Shown in pieces: positions 16,068 to 25,903 of a stretch of 27,195 nucleotides of DNA. Each line of letters begins with the position of its first letter. The first letter of the stretch is position 1. The position numbers were made by a program, and so were the translations under genes. Location: assembly GCA_047615875.1 (NCBI GenBank), contig JBLHGU010000054.1:1-27195 (forward strand), given 5' to 3'. Under the pieces are notes generated by a model. That model ran no database searches. It was given only the letters and a program-made list of their open reading frames with translations, and had not been told where the DNA came from. The stretch comes from JBLHGU01 sp047615875 (GTDB taxonomy: Bacteria; Pseudomonadota; Gammaproteobacteria; Arenicellales; CAJQKF01).

Positions 16068-17708
16068 TCAGTTCAATGAGCCCAACTGCTCGGTCTGCAC
16101 GCGTAATTTAAACTTCTGAACTTTACCCGTTGAAGTTTTAGGCAATTCTCCGAACACTACTGTTCGTGGACATTTGAAGTGGGCCATATTGTCACGACAA
16201 AAATTAATGATGTCCTGGTCGCTAACTTGTTCTGAAGAACCTTTTAGCGTGACAAATGCACAAGGTGTTTCACCCCATTTGTCATCCGGCCTGGCAACTA
16301 CCGCAGCCTCCAGAACAGACGGATGCTTGTAGAGAGTGTCCTCAACTTCGATGGAAGAAATATTTTCACCACCGGAAATAATAATATCTTTTGAGCGATC
16401 TTTTAACTGTATATACCGATCAGGGTGCATCACGCCAAGATCGCCAGAATGAAACCAACCGCCGGCAAAAGCCTTCTCGGTAGCCTCGGCATTCTTTAAA
16501 TATCCTTTCATCACAATATTGCCACGAAACATCGCCTCGCCCATAGTGGCGCCATCTGCCGGCATATCCTGCATATTTTCTGAGCTCTTTATTTCCAGAC
16601 CTTCGAGAACATGGTAGGGCACACCCTGGCGGGATTTTTGCGCCGCACGCTGATCGGGTGGTAAGTCACTCCAGTTATCATGCCAAGCACACATCACGGC
16701 AGGGCCGTAGGTTTCTGTTAGGCCATAAACATGGGTCATGGAAAAGCCCTGTTGTTCCATTTCAGCCAGTACGCTTGCAGGCGGCGGCGCAGCCGCAGTC
16801 ATCACATTAACCTGATGATTGAAGTCTCGGCGTTGTGAGTCTGCGGCGTTAATTAGAATGTTGAGCACAATGGGTGCTCCACAGAAGTGACTGACACCCT
16901 GGTCGGCAATAGCATTGAAAATAGCCCCAGCCTCAACCCTTCTCTGACAAATACTGGTTCCCGCGATGGCTGCCAGTGTCCAGGGAAAACACCAGCCATT
17001 ACAATGAAACATGGGCAAGGTCCACAGATAAACCGGATGATGACCCATATTCCAACCCACCGCGTTACTCATAGCGTTGAGATAAGCGCCACGGTGGTGA
17101 TACACCACACCTTTGGGCTTGCCGGTGGTGCCGGATGTATAGTTAAGTGAAATAGCATCCCACTCATCTGTTGGCATCGACCAGTCAAATGAGTTATCGC
17201 CACTGGCAATGAAATCTTCATATTCGATATCGCCGATGTGCTCGCCATTAGTTACTTCGGCATCTGCAATATCAATTACCAGTAGTTTTGCCGAGACTTT
17301 AGCCAGCGCTTGCTTTACCGTGGGTGTGAGCTCAGTGTCGACCATTAACACCTTGGCCTCTCCATGCTCAAGTATGAAAGCGATGGTGTCCGCATCAAGT
17401 CTAGTGTTAATCGTATTCAAAACCGCGCCTGCCATCGGCACGCCGAAATGCACCTCAAAAATGGCCGGAACATTGGGCGCGATAATTGCCACCGTATCAC
17501 CAGGGGACACGCCAGCATTCTTCAATGCCGACGCTAATCGAATACAACGTTCAAAGGTCTCTCGCCAACAAAACTGTCGTTCTCCATGAACCACAGAAAT
17601 ATGCTCTGGATAAGTTCTAGCCGTTCGGGCCAGGAAACTAAGCGGTGTCAGTGGTGTGTAGTTAGCGGGGGTTTTTTCCAGGCCGTCACTAAAAAGATTA
17701 CTTGTCAT
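16068..17708 (-). CDS. AMP-forming acyl-CoA synthetase, DmdB-like
   Basis: A 546-residue acid:CoA ligase that activates a carboxylic acid through an acyl-adenylate. Motifs include the ATP loop NYTSGTTGKPKGVVYHHRG (about 187-205), LPMFHCNGWCFPW, THVYGLTETYGP, the hinge GWFHSGDLGVMHPD, and the C-terminal lysine context PKTSTGKVQKFKLR. The opening PANYTPLTPLSFLARTARTYP and the MFHCNGWCFPW block resemble 3-methylmercaptopropionate-CoA ligase (DmdB) of the DMSP demethylation route. The same subgroup also contains medium-chain ligases, so the substrate is open. The ATG is preceded by AGGAAT. It neighbours ETF-QO and an HSD10-like enzyme (organic acid oxidation) and the decayed TRAP operon (organic acid uptake). 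Confidence 0.88.
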   Translation of the reverse strand: MTSNLFSDGLEKTPANYTPLTPLSFLARTARTYPEHISVVHGERQFCWRETFERCIRLASALKNAGVSPGDTVAIIAPNVPAIFEVHFGVPMAGAVLNTINTRLDADTIAFILEHGEAKVLMVDTELTPTVKQALAKVSAKLLVIDIADAEVTNGEHIGDIEYEDFIASGDNSFDWSMPTDEWDAISLNYTSGTTGKPKGVVYHHRGAYLNAMSNAVGWNMGHHPVYLWTLPMFHCNGWCFPWTLAAIAGTSICQRRVEAGAIFNAIADQGVSHFCGAPIVLNILINAADSQRRDFNHQVNVMTAAAPPPASVLAEMEQQGFSMTHVYGLTETYGPAVMCAWHDNWSDLPPDQRAAQKSRQGVPYHVLEGLEIKSSENMQDMPADGATMGEAMFRGNIVMKGYLKNAEATEKAFAGGWFHSGDLGVMHPDRYIQLKDRSKDIIISGGENISSIEVEDTLYKHPSVLEAAVVARPDDKWGETPCAFVTLKGSSEQVSDQDIINFCRDNMAHFKCPRTVVFGELPKTSTGKVQKFKLRVQTEQLGSLN

Positions 17709-17900
17709 GAATGATTCCTGAAGGGATCTTGGATTTTAGCGAAATTATAACCAGCCGCCAGCATTTAGTGTACCCCACCATATATCCTGTGACCTTCAGG
17801 GTTCCTGGGGTTACCAACAGACATCTCCCTCTCCATCGTCTTCTATCGACACATCCTTTATAATTCCTATTCTCAAACTAAACTAGGATAAAAGCCGCAC

Positions 17901-18839
17901 TGCAAGATCGGAGCATCTGATCGCTATTCATCTGAAACTGTTACACCCGGTGGTTCCGCTTACCTAACTCCGGCTCATCTTACCGAAGTGGCAGCGTCTC
18001 GCGGCATCGCTAATATCCAACTTACAGATGGACAAACACTGACCAACTCGGTACAAAATGTGGCCAAGGGTAAAACGGATATTTCGACAACCCCATATAT
18101 TCTTGTTTTTCTGCTGAGTAAGGGTGTCGGTCCTTAAGCCAAGCTTGGTAAGGAGGCGGGCGCAGAGTTAGCCGGAAATTTACGCACCCTGCATCCCTTT
18201 TCACTGGGAATATTTTTTCTCTATGCCTATGACTCAAAAGGAGTTGCTGGTTGGGATAACCTCGAAGGTCGTAAGATATTTAATGGTCCACCTCGTGGTG
18301 GTGTACTGAATAATGCTCGCAGCATTATTCAAATTATCACTGGTCTCAAGGATGGTACTGGATATGAAGGCGTACAGGCAAATTGGGGACAAGCGAGCGC
18401 AGTAATCAATGACGGTACTGTGGAAGCCGTGGTCCTGCTTGAACTATTTCCTAGCGCCCGGGTTGTAACAGCTTGGATCAGCCGGCAATATGACCGCCTG
18501 GTCTTTGCCTAAAGCTGTCTGGGACGGCGAGGCTATGCAAAAATATCTGAGAGCACCCGGTTCCGCTCCCTAGACCATGTCCGTTGCAGAGGCAAAAGCC
18601 GGGTTGGGCGAAGGCTGGTCTATAGTTTTGGATGACGAGACCTTCCGTGGCATGTCAACGGTTGGTGGTGATGTCGTTCACAAGGACATGGATGAGGAAC
18701 TGGTTTTCCAATTGGTCAAGGCTCATATCGAAACCCTTGATGAGTTAAAAGCCAAGGCGCCTTTCGCGGCCAATGTGGGTTATGGCAATCTGGATGCAAC
18801 AGCTACTGGAATGTGTGGTGCTAACCCCATAGTGTTCTC
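17901..18839 (+). pseudogene. TAXI family TRAP transporter solute-binding protein, broken
   Basis: The remains of a periplasmic binding protein of the TRAP-TAXI type. Conserved sequence runs from KIGASDRYSSETVTPGG through LTPAHLTEVAASRG, LGIFFLYAYDSKG and QANWGQASAVINDG, to WSLPKAVWDGEAMQKYL and LGEGWSIVLDD. Lesions visible are: no intact start or signal peptide; TAA at 18135-18137, where the context GP-AKLG suggests Tyr; an extra A at 18467/18468 (removing it restores VVQLGSAGNMTAW); TAG at 18571-18573 in GSAP-TMSV; and loss of the C-terminal end, with CGANPI running directly into permease sequence. Three different lesion types make it a true pseudogene. It is the first gene of a decayed TRAP operon. 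Confidence 0.88.
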
Positions 18840-20455
18840 ATGGATGATGATTATCGTCTCCATCCAGCACTCCATGTGGCGCAGATGGATATCAAGATCG
18901 GCAACGAGAAGATACTTTGGGCTATTTATGGATATAGCCTTGGTTGTTGCTGCGCTCGCTATTTCACTCACCTACCTGATTGAAATAGAGTCAGTTTGCC
19001 TGATAGATCAATTTACTGGTGACCGCCAGCGCATGATGGATGAAGCTTTGGTCGACGCCATAGCATTTGCACAGGAGTATGGTCTGCCAGTTCCGGATTC
19101 GGTGGAAGATCCCAATTGTCTTAATAATGCTGGAATCTGGCTGGTTCTGATTATGGGAGTCGCGGTTCTCATCTTCCTTGGTTACAACATCAAGGTATGG
19201 GGCCTGCCACTTGTGCTTGTCTCACTGGCTATAGCACTTTATACCATCGTGACGGTTCTGGTCTGGTATTTCCATGGGCCCGATGACATCAACAAGTACC
19301 TGATGACGAAACTGGGCAGTTCCCTATCGGGAAATAATTATCGCTGCCTCCATCCCGGCAATTGCCTATTTCTTTTGTTTGTTTCTATCGGCGGTATTCC
19401 AGTCACGAAAGCAAGGTATAGAAGCGGTAGGTGCGGTTACCGATGACATGCGGCTTTCTCGTGAAAACAAAATGCATCTGGTGCAGATATTCGCACCCAT
19501 CTTGCTGATCCTGTTTTTGCTTCTAACTCCAAAAGATGCCGTAGGTTGTGGTTTTTTGGGCTGGATTATTGGTGTTGATCAAGTCATCGTCAATGGCCAG
19601 TGTAAGGTAGGTGAACTACCCTGGCTTCTCGAATTATTACGAAATGCCGCCGGTGACGCCAGCGCTGCCGGCTGGTGGGCAGCCTTCCTGTTAGTGTTTC
19701 TGATGTTTCTCGCCGTAACTGTAATTGACGTTAGTTTAAATTTCACCGGCTTATCAAAATTTGTTGCAGTAGATGTTCTGGGTTTTCTTCTGTCACTTGA
19801 TTTAGGTGGTAGCGGGTCGTTATTGTTTCAGTTCATCGCACTGTTTATCACCATGGTTCTAGCGGTATTGCTGGGCATGTGAATGCCTGCTGTTCCAGCC
19901 TATATCAATGTCGCGTTGCTCATGGGGCCAATGCTGATCGGTCTTGGCATCGCCACATTTACCGCGCATATATTTATCTTTTATTTTGCAGTTGCGTCGG
20001 CTATCACACCGCCGGTTGCCCTTGCGGCTTTTGCGGCGTCGACTATTACTAAGGTAGACCCGATGAGCACCGGATTTTCAGCAGTCAAATCTGGCATTGT
20101 GATGTTTATCATTACTTTTGTTTTTGCGATGTATCCAGAACTTCTGCTGATAGACTCCGCCGTTAAGGATCCTGCTTCTAATGCCGGGGCTTATCTACCA
20201 GGATATGACGGCCAGATACACATCGGTGCGCTACTTCTATTGCTCAGTCGGTTGACGTTATCGCTATACCTATTGGCTAGCGCACTGGCGAAGTTTGACA
20301 AGAACTTATTATCAGTTTGGGAGGTATTCTTGCGATTGGGTCTGGCAGCAATCGTGCTACATGGTGATCCGACAATTTATGTTCCAGCAAGTGTGGCTGC
20401 TGTAATCTGGATTATTGTTCATCACGTTCGAAAACGATCTAGTGTAGTGGTTTGA
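18840..20455 (+). pseudogene. TRAP transporter fused (4TM/12TM) permease, broken
   Basis: Remnants of the large membrane subunit of the same TRAP system. Segments in order: DIKIGNEKILWAIYGYS (frame 3); then, after an extra G at 18942/18943, VVAALAISLTYLIEIES and YNIKVWGLPLVLVSLAIALY; then a frame change near 19320-19335 into AASIPAIAYFFCLFLSAVFQ; then NAAGDASAAGWWAAF and LNFTGLSKFVAVDVLGF. A TGA at 19880-19882 interrupts LLGM-MPAVPAYINVALLMG (probably Gly GGA changed to TGA), and VASAITPPVALAAFAAS follows. About 540 codons remain, short for this family (often 600-900), so the central DctM-like portion is probably deleted at the 19320-19335 joint. TRAP permeases normally import organic acids using ion gradients. 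Confidence 0.88.
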
Positions 20456-20512
20456 TGCACCTGGTTTTAGCTCAATGCCGATAATCTATTTGGTCAATCC
20501 AATAGGAAACAT

Positions 20513-21649
20513 ATGGTCGTAAAGAAAAAAACTGGTTTTGTCTGGTATGAACGTTACATGTGGCACAACACAGGCGATTGATTCGGTCCGATTAATAATA
20601 AGACTTACTTAGAACCAGTAAGGCACCTGGAAAATGTCGAAGGAAAACGACGCATAAAGAGCCGGATGGATTTAAGTGGCCTTACTGAAAAACTCTATCC
20701 CATCAAGCCACGCCGTGCCACTGAACAAGAATTATTAGCTGTACATGGTCGTGATCATATTAATAAGATCCAGCAATTGAGTAAAAATCACGGAGGAGAA
20801 GCAGCCCAACGTTTCGCCAGTACTCCCATTAGTCCTGAAGGTTTTGAAATCGCGGCTCTATCAGCTGGTGGGGTTATCGCCGCAGTAGAAGCAACATTAT
20901 CCGGCACTGTGCAGAATGCCTATGCTCTAGTTCGCCCACCTGGCCACCACGCCGAAGCTAATGAGGCCATGGGATTCTGTATATTCGCTAATGCCGCCAT
21001 TGCCGGTCGTCACACCCTCGACGATCTTGGTGTTGGGCGAATTGCCTTTGTCGATCTTGATGTTCACCACGGTAGCGGCGCACAACAGATTTTTTGGCAG
21101 GAACCTCGCGCGCTGACTATTTCCATTCATCAGGACAATGCATTTCCCCCAGGCTCAGGTTCCATTTCAGATAATGGCGCTGGCAGAGGGGAGGGTTTTA
21201 ATATCAATATCCCGCTACCGCCAGGTTCAGGAATCGGTGCTTACCAATCTGCATTTAAACGTATAGTTTTGCCCGCCTTAAAGATTTACTCCCCTGATCT
21301 GATTATTGTGCCAATAGGGTTCGATGCTGGTGCTCATGACCCGCTGGGAAGAATGCTGCTCCGCAGCGCGGCCTATCGTCAACTAACCACCATGCTGATG
21401 GATGCAGCAGATTAAGTTTGTGGTGGAAGGCTGGTGATGTGCCATGAGGGAGGTTATTCACCTCACACAGTACCGTTCTATTGCCTCGCAGTACTGGAAA
21501 CTTTATCCGGTTTACAAACGGAAGTAGAAGACCCTTTTCTGCCGGCAATGCTTAAAATGAGTTATCAGGAACTGCAGATACACCAGGATAAAGTTATTAG
21601 TAATGCTGAGCTACTGGTTGATAAGTTACGGGATACAATGCAACGTTAA
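20513..21649 (+). pseudogene. Class II histone deacetylase-like amidohydrolase with two in-frame stops
   Basis: One continuous frame starts at ATG 20513 (AGGAAA just upstream) with TGFVWYERYMWHNTGD. It is interrupted by TGA at 20579-20581, then continues to a second in-frame stop, TAA at 21413-21415, in DAAD-VCGGRLVMCHEGGYS. The natural end is at 21649. Zinc-site and catalytic motifs are intact: RPPGHHAEANEAMGF, FVDLDVHHGSG, SIHQDNAFPPGSG and GFDAGAHDPLGRM. Relatives deacetylate acetylpolyamines or other small amides, and many sit beside TAXI-TRAP transporters. An internal start at 20666 could still make a 249-residue fragment, but it would lack the N-terminus and the HEGGYS region. I judge it non-functional. 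Confidence 0.88.
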
Positions 21650-21667
21650 CGTCCAATGGTGAAACGA

Positions 21668-24600
21668 TTAAAGATCGAATTCTCTGCGGAGCTCGTTATA
21701 GTCTTGAATATCCTTACAATCAGCCCCGTCATCGGTTATATCAACAGCTAATTCTATTATTCTTATGGCTTCTTCGGACAGATTCTGTTTCCTAAGAATA
21801 ACCGCTAAAGAAACAACACTGCGAAGCTGATACATGATATGCCCATGCTTCTGTGAAAGCTCAAGTGCTTGCCTATAGCATTGCTCTGCGCGTTTGTCAG
21901 TTGGGTCCATGCTTTCATATATGCAACCGCGTATACGATGAAGCTCCGGCTCCATCCAGTATTGCCCGCCGTTAGCCACTTCCTTCAAGCCCTCATTTAC
22001 CACATCGTGTGCTTGCTCTTGTTGACCGTTAGCTAATAACACTCTTGCAAGATTACCCTGAATAATGGGTTGCCATAAAATAACCCAAACCGCTTTAGCG
22101 CCGCGCTGCCCTCAGGGATTAATTCAATGGCCAAATCAAACGAGCCATCGTAGAACGCACGCACGCCACGCAGAAAGCCAACAGTTGCCATCCACATTGG
22201 CATGGGGTGATCAGCGAGGGTTGGCTAAATAAGGTCTATACAGCGTTTCAAACCTGCCTGGTCCTGCATTTCATTCAAAAGAATACCCGCATGGGCGCCA
22301 GCGAAGGCAATTGTGTTTGCATGGTTGACTACTATAGCCCTTTCAAGTGCAGTCTCGGAGCAAACTTTCGAAGTGCTAAACTTGCCCAAAGCACACAAAC
22401 TAAAAGCATAGTAGCAGTTTGCTCCAACGAGAATATCCTGTCCGTAGACGAATCCTATTTCATCGGCTAATTGGGTATCAAGATTATCCAGCGCAAACTC
22501 AAGGTGTTGTGCGGCTTGCTCTGCTCGCCCACTCATAGCGAGTATCATTCCGCATAAACGTCGGCCTAACAAAACCTCGGTATCGAAACCGTGAAGTAAC
22601 GCGGTTTCCACAAATTCCTCGGCTCGATCCAATCCCAGGTTCATTTGCCCCCGGGTGAAATCAAAAACACAACGCGCAAAGATAAATGGGAAGATTTGTC
22701 TTGTTGGCTTACCAAGGGACTTGAATACCACCTGGGCATCTTCATACACATCTACCAGTTCTCGACTGGCATAATCCCTCGTCGCTATGATTGGCGTTAC
22801 TCGTTCAGATAAGAGGTCCAGCCGTAAACTTTTGCTCTCATCATCCTGAGGCATAGCTTCATGTGCCCTAAGTGCCTTGCCCAAATGGCTATAGGCCTCT
22901 TGCATTGAAGAATGCGAGCTCGCCTGCTTTGCGGCCTTTCGCCAATAAACCAGCGCCTCCGCGAAACTCCCTGCCTCATCCATATGGTATGCAATAAGCT
23001 CGGGTTGGGAATCAACCAATGCTTTGAATTTGTTTTTCAAAGCGACAGCAATATCTTCGTGCAATTTCTGACGAGTTGTTTTAAGCAGACTGGAGTAAGC
23101 AATATCTTGTATCAACGCATGCTTGAAAAAATAATTGGCTCTGGTCCCTCTACCCCGACGGAATACGAGCCCAGCATCAACTAGTTTTTGTAGCGTGTCA
23201 TCCAGTTCCCCTGGCTTCAACTTTGCCACGGTCAATAGCAAATCGTAACCAAACTCTCGACCAATGGTGGCACCTATTTGGGCGATAGACTTGACCGAGG
23301 AAAAGCGGTCCAGTCTTGCCATTAGTGAATCCTGCAAAGTTGCGGGGATTGTTAATGATGACAGCGGTTGCTGCAGTATATAGCGACCGCCTTCCTGAAC
23401 GAGCATTCCAGATTCAACGATTGTCTTGGTTAGCTCCTCTACAAACAACGGAACACCATCAGTCTTGCTAATAATTTCTTTTACCAATTCGTCCGGCATT
23501 TTCAGTCCACCAGTCACCGCATGCATTAATTCGACACTACTCTTTGCATCCAGTTTATTCAGGCTAACCGATGTAACATGGGCCTCACCAATCCAGTTTG
23601 AAACGAATTCTGGTCGATAGGTAACGATGGCCATAATCCGACTGCCAGCAATGCCCGAAACCAACACTTCGAGCAATTCCAGAGAAGTGGGGTCTACCCA
23701 GTGTAGATCTTCAAATACTATTAATACGGGCCTTTCTCTGGACAAAGTCTCCAGTTGATCGATTAGCAAAGCCTGGGTTAAATCTTTCTTCTGTGCTGCG
23801 GAGAGATCGATAACACCTTAACGTTGATTAGTTGGCAAAGATAACAACTCAGCCAACAGCATCAACCTGTCAGGCTCAACTAAATCGGTGTCTTTGGCAA
23901 ATGCTTCAAGCTTGTCGAGCCTGGCATCGGAGGTATCATCGGTTGAGAATCCCGCGCCCCTTTCGAAATGATTAATGACTGGATACAGCGCACTACTGGT
24001 ATGGTAGGGGGAGCATTGGTAGTTTAATATCGCTGCTTCTGTATCCTCTGCGCGTTCACGCAACCCTCTCGTCAATCGTGACTTGCCTATACCGGCTTCA
24101 CCGGAAACCAACACAACCTGGCCATTGCCTTTCTGGGTCATTGACCATCTGCGAGCAAGCATGTCGTGCTCTTCCTCTCTACCTATTAAGGGGGAAATGG
24201 ATTTTTCATGAAGGGTTTCGAACCGACTACCTTGATCCTGGGCCCCTGTAACCGTCCACGCCTCCACGGTACCTTTTATGCCCTTTAACGATTGATCACC
24301 TAAAGACAAGTAAGCAAAACTTCCGCCAGCTAGTTGGCGAGTTGCGGCGGAGATCACCATAGTATTTGGTTCGGCAATGGCTTCCAGTCGTGCCGCGAGA
24401 TTAGGCGTCTCGCCAACTACAGCATTTTCTCTCGATGCACCTTCTCCAATCAGATCGCCGACAACTACCGCACCGGTGGCTATACCTATTCGCACAGACA
24501 GATCAAAGGCCAGGTCGCTGTCTGAAGCCAACATTGAGCCAGTTTGTTCATTGAGTTTACCTATAGCGTCAATAATGGCCCTTGCTGCATGGATTGAACG

Positions 24601-25113
24601 TTCGGAGTCATCCTCATGTGCGATTGGATACCCAAAATAGGCCAATACACCATCCCCCATATACTTCGTAACAAACCCTTCATAGGATTCGATACATTTA
24701 CGACAGGCTTCCTGATAAGCGCGATTCAAATTACGCAAATCCTCCATGTCGAGCAATTGAGAAAGTTCGGTGGAACCGATCAGATCACAGAACATGACTG
24801 TGATCTGCCTTCTCTCGGCTTCGTTAGAAACAGCAGATAGGGAGCTGAATACTGTGCTATTTCCTTCAGTCTTATCTGAAGTCACCAATACATCAGACCC
24901 ATTATTTAAATCTTTTTCCTGATTGGAAGATTTAAGAGCCGCAATGGCTATTAGCAGTAACTTTCTATGGCCAAAGGATTTAACTCCCAAATCTTTCAGA
25001 TCATCCTTATCCAGTTCGGTTAACAACTCTAATGTTATATCGTTCTCTTTAAACGCAGGGCCATATTCATCAAGGCCGACTTCCTTTAACCACAATTCAA
25101 CTGTTGCTGGCAT
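21668..25113 (-). pseudogene. SAM domain / class III adenylate cyclase / AAA ATPase / TPR regulator, broken
   Basis: A full-length frame of about 1150 codons in four parts. An N-terminal SAM-like domain is followed by a class III cyclase domain (VMFCDLIGSTEL with the metal Asp, KYMGDGVLAYFGYP, NLAARLEAIAEP). Then comes a P-loop ATPase (VSGEAGIGKSR; Walker-B-like VLIVFEDLHWVDP) and a long TPR-like tail (ELHRIRGCIYES, EQCYRQALELSQ). Lesions: TAA at 23818-23820 between LPTNQR and GVIDLSAAQKKD, in frame and probably a lost Tyr; TAG at 22225-22227 in DLI-PTLADHPMP, also in frame; and a one-base frameshift around 22092-22110 before VWVILWQPIIQGNLARVLL. The first stop could still leave a 431-residue SAM-cyclase fragment with part of the ATPase. 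Start ATG 25113, or TTG 25116. Confidence 0.88.
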
Positions 25114-25577
25114 CAAATTTATGTCTAGGTTCCTAAATCGGGAAATAATAATCTAATTTGGTTGAGGCAGCCGCGAATCGAGGCATAAATAAATGATGCT
25201 TGTCGGTGTGTGGATAGGCTGCAATTGAGCAACCAGAATAAGCCTCTTAAGTATATGATTACACTTAGTTTTTACTATCTATAGTAAAGATTCTGAGAGT
25301 ATTGAGGTCAATACAAAATGGTGGCCAGGGACAGTATTTTGCGAGCGAAAGAAAGTCCCAAAGGAAAGTGTATCAAGGATGATACACACAAGTGCCGACA
25401 CGGCGATTTTCAGGCAAGTCTACTATCCTTCAGATACGAGTACTTACGAACCATATTTTTACTAAAATTCGACGCTTAGTGTGCAACATATGCATTATCA
25501 CCGATTATTTTACGAAAGAAAACGAATCGATCATTGACAACCGCCAGTTCTCATCTGCCCATAAACTCGGATCAAGC
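25114..25577. other. Non-coding region upstream of mazEF
   Basis: About 460 bases without a convincing gene. It holds repeat copy A (25321-25411, separate entry). The remaining sequence between the cyclase start and the repeat, and between the repeat and the mazE operator, shows no further structure that I can support. A 53-codon frame at 25318-25479 overlaps the repeat but lacks a good ribosome site. Confidence 0.5.
25321..25411 (+). repeat. Structured direct repeat, copy A (upstream of mazEF)
   Basis: It pairs with copy B at 26529-26641. Shared outer block: GTGGCCAGGGACAG (25321-25334). The core at 25351-25411 folds as follows. A closing stem GAAAGTC (25351-25357) pairs with GATTTTC (25405-25411), 7 bp with one G.T pair. 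A hairpin GTGTATC / GATACAC (25368-25374, 25381-25387) has a 6-base loop, and a hairpin GTG-CCGA-CAC lies at 25392-25101+300 (25392-25401). A possible 2-bp CC-AAA-GG mini-hairpin lies at 25358-25364. All elements are matched in copy B. It could be a small structured RNA or a DNA hairpin of a non-autonomous element; I recognise no named family. Confidence 0.6.
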
Positions 25578-25627
25578 AATGTTTTACTATTGTAAAACAT
25601 TATTCAGACGTTATACTATTATATAAC
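25578..25627 (+). promoter_or_regulatory. mazEF operator and promoter
   Basis: A perfect inverted repeat with 10-base arms, AATGTTTTAC (25578-25587) and GTAAAACATT (25592-25601), is separated by TATT. TTGTAA at 25590-25595 can serve as -35 and TATACT at 25612-25617 as -10 (16-base spacer), with a second TATAAC at 25622-25627. The dyad therefore overlaps the -35 element. That is what is expected for autorepression by MazE or the MazEF complex. Confidence 0.7.
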
Positions 25628-25648
25628 TATTACTTAATCGGAGTTCTC

Positions 25649-25903
25649 ATGACAGCCATATCAGTTAGACAATCTGGCGGTGCTAACATTGTCAGCATCC
25701 CAAAAAAAATTGTAGAAACTCTGGGTTTGGCGGTAGGGTCTAAGCTGGATCTCACCATACAAGATAATAAAATCGTTCTTACTCCAATTGAAGACGAGCC
25801 AACACTTCGGGATCTACTGAAAGGCAGTCCCAAAGAGTGTTTTACCGTGACCGACGAGGACCGCGCGTGGATTAACGCAACACCAGTTGGTAGAGAAGCT
25901 TGA
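25649..25903 (+). CDS. mazE: MazE-like antitoxin (AbrB/MazE swapped-hairpin DNA-binding)
   Basis: An 84-residue antitoxin that should bind the operator upstream and neutralise MazF. The N-terminal AbrB/MazE fold is visible as SVRQSGGANIVSIPKKIVETLGLAVGSKLDL (about 5-35), followed by the second hairpin DNKIVLTPIE. The C-terminal half (about 50-84) is acidic and would be the toxin-wrapping tail, including LRDLLKGSP. CGGAG lies five bases before the ATG. The stop overlaps the toxin start (TTGA at 25900-25903), the usual arrangement for toxin-antitoxin coupling. Confidence 0.92.
   Translation: MTAISVRQSGGANIVSIPKKIVETLGLAVGSKLDLTIQDNKIVLTPIEDEPTLRDLLKGSPKECFTVTDEDRAWINATPVGREA

Noticed and set aside
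17901..25113. Programmed recoding or an alternative genetic code explaining the internal stops
   Set aside because: TAA, TAG and TGA all occur as interruptions together with frameshifts and deletions, while the same codons end the intact genes in the window normally.
25318..25479. 53-codon reading frame over repeat copy A as a gene
   Set aside because: The matching frame in copy B has no equivalent start, differences between copies are mostly non-synonymous, and no ribosome site is seen. A structural explanation fits better.
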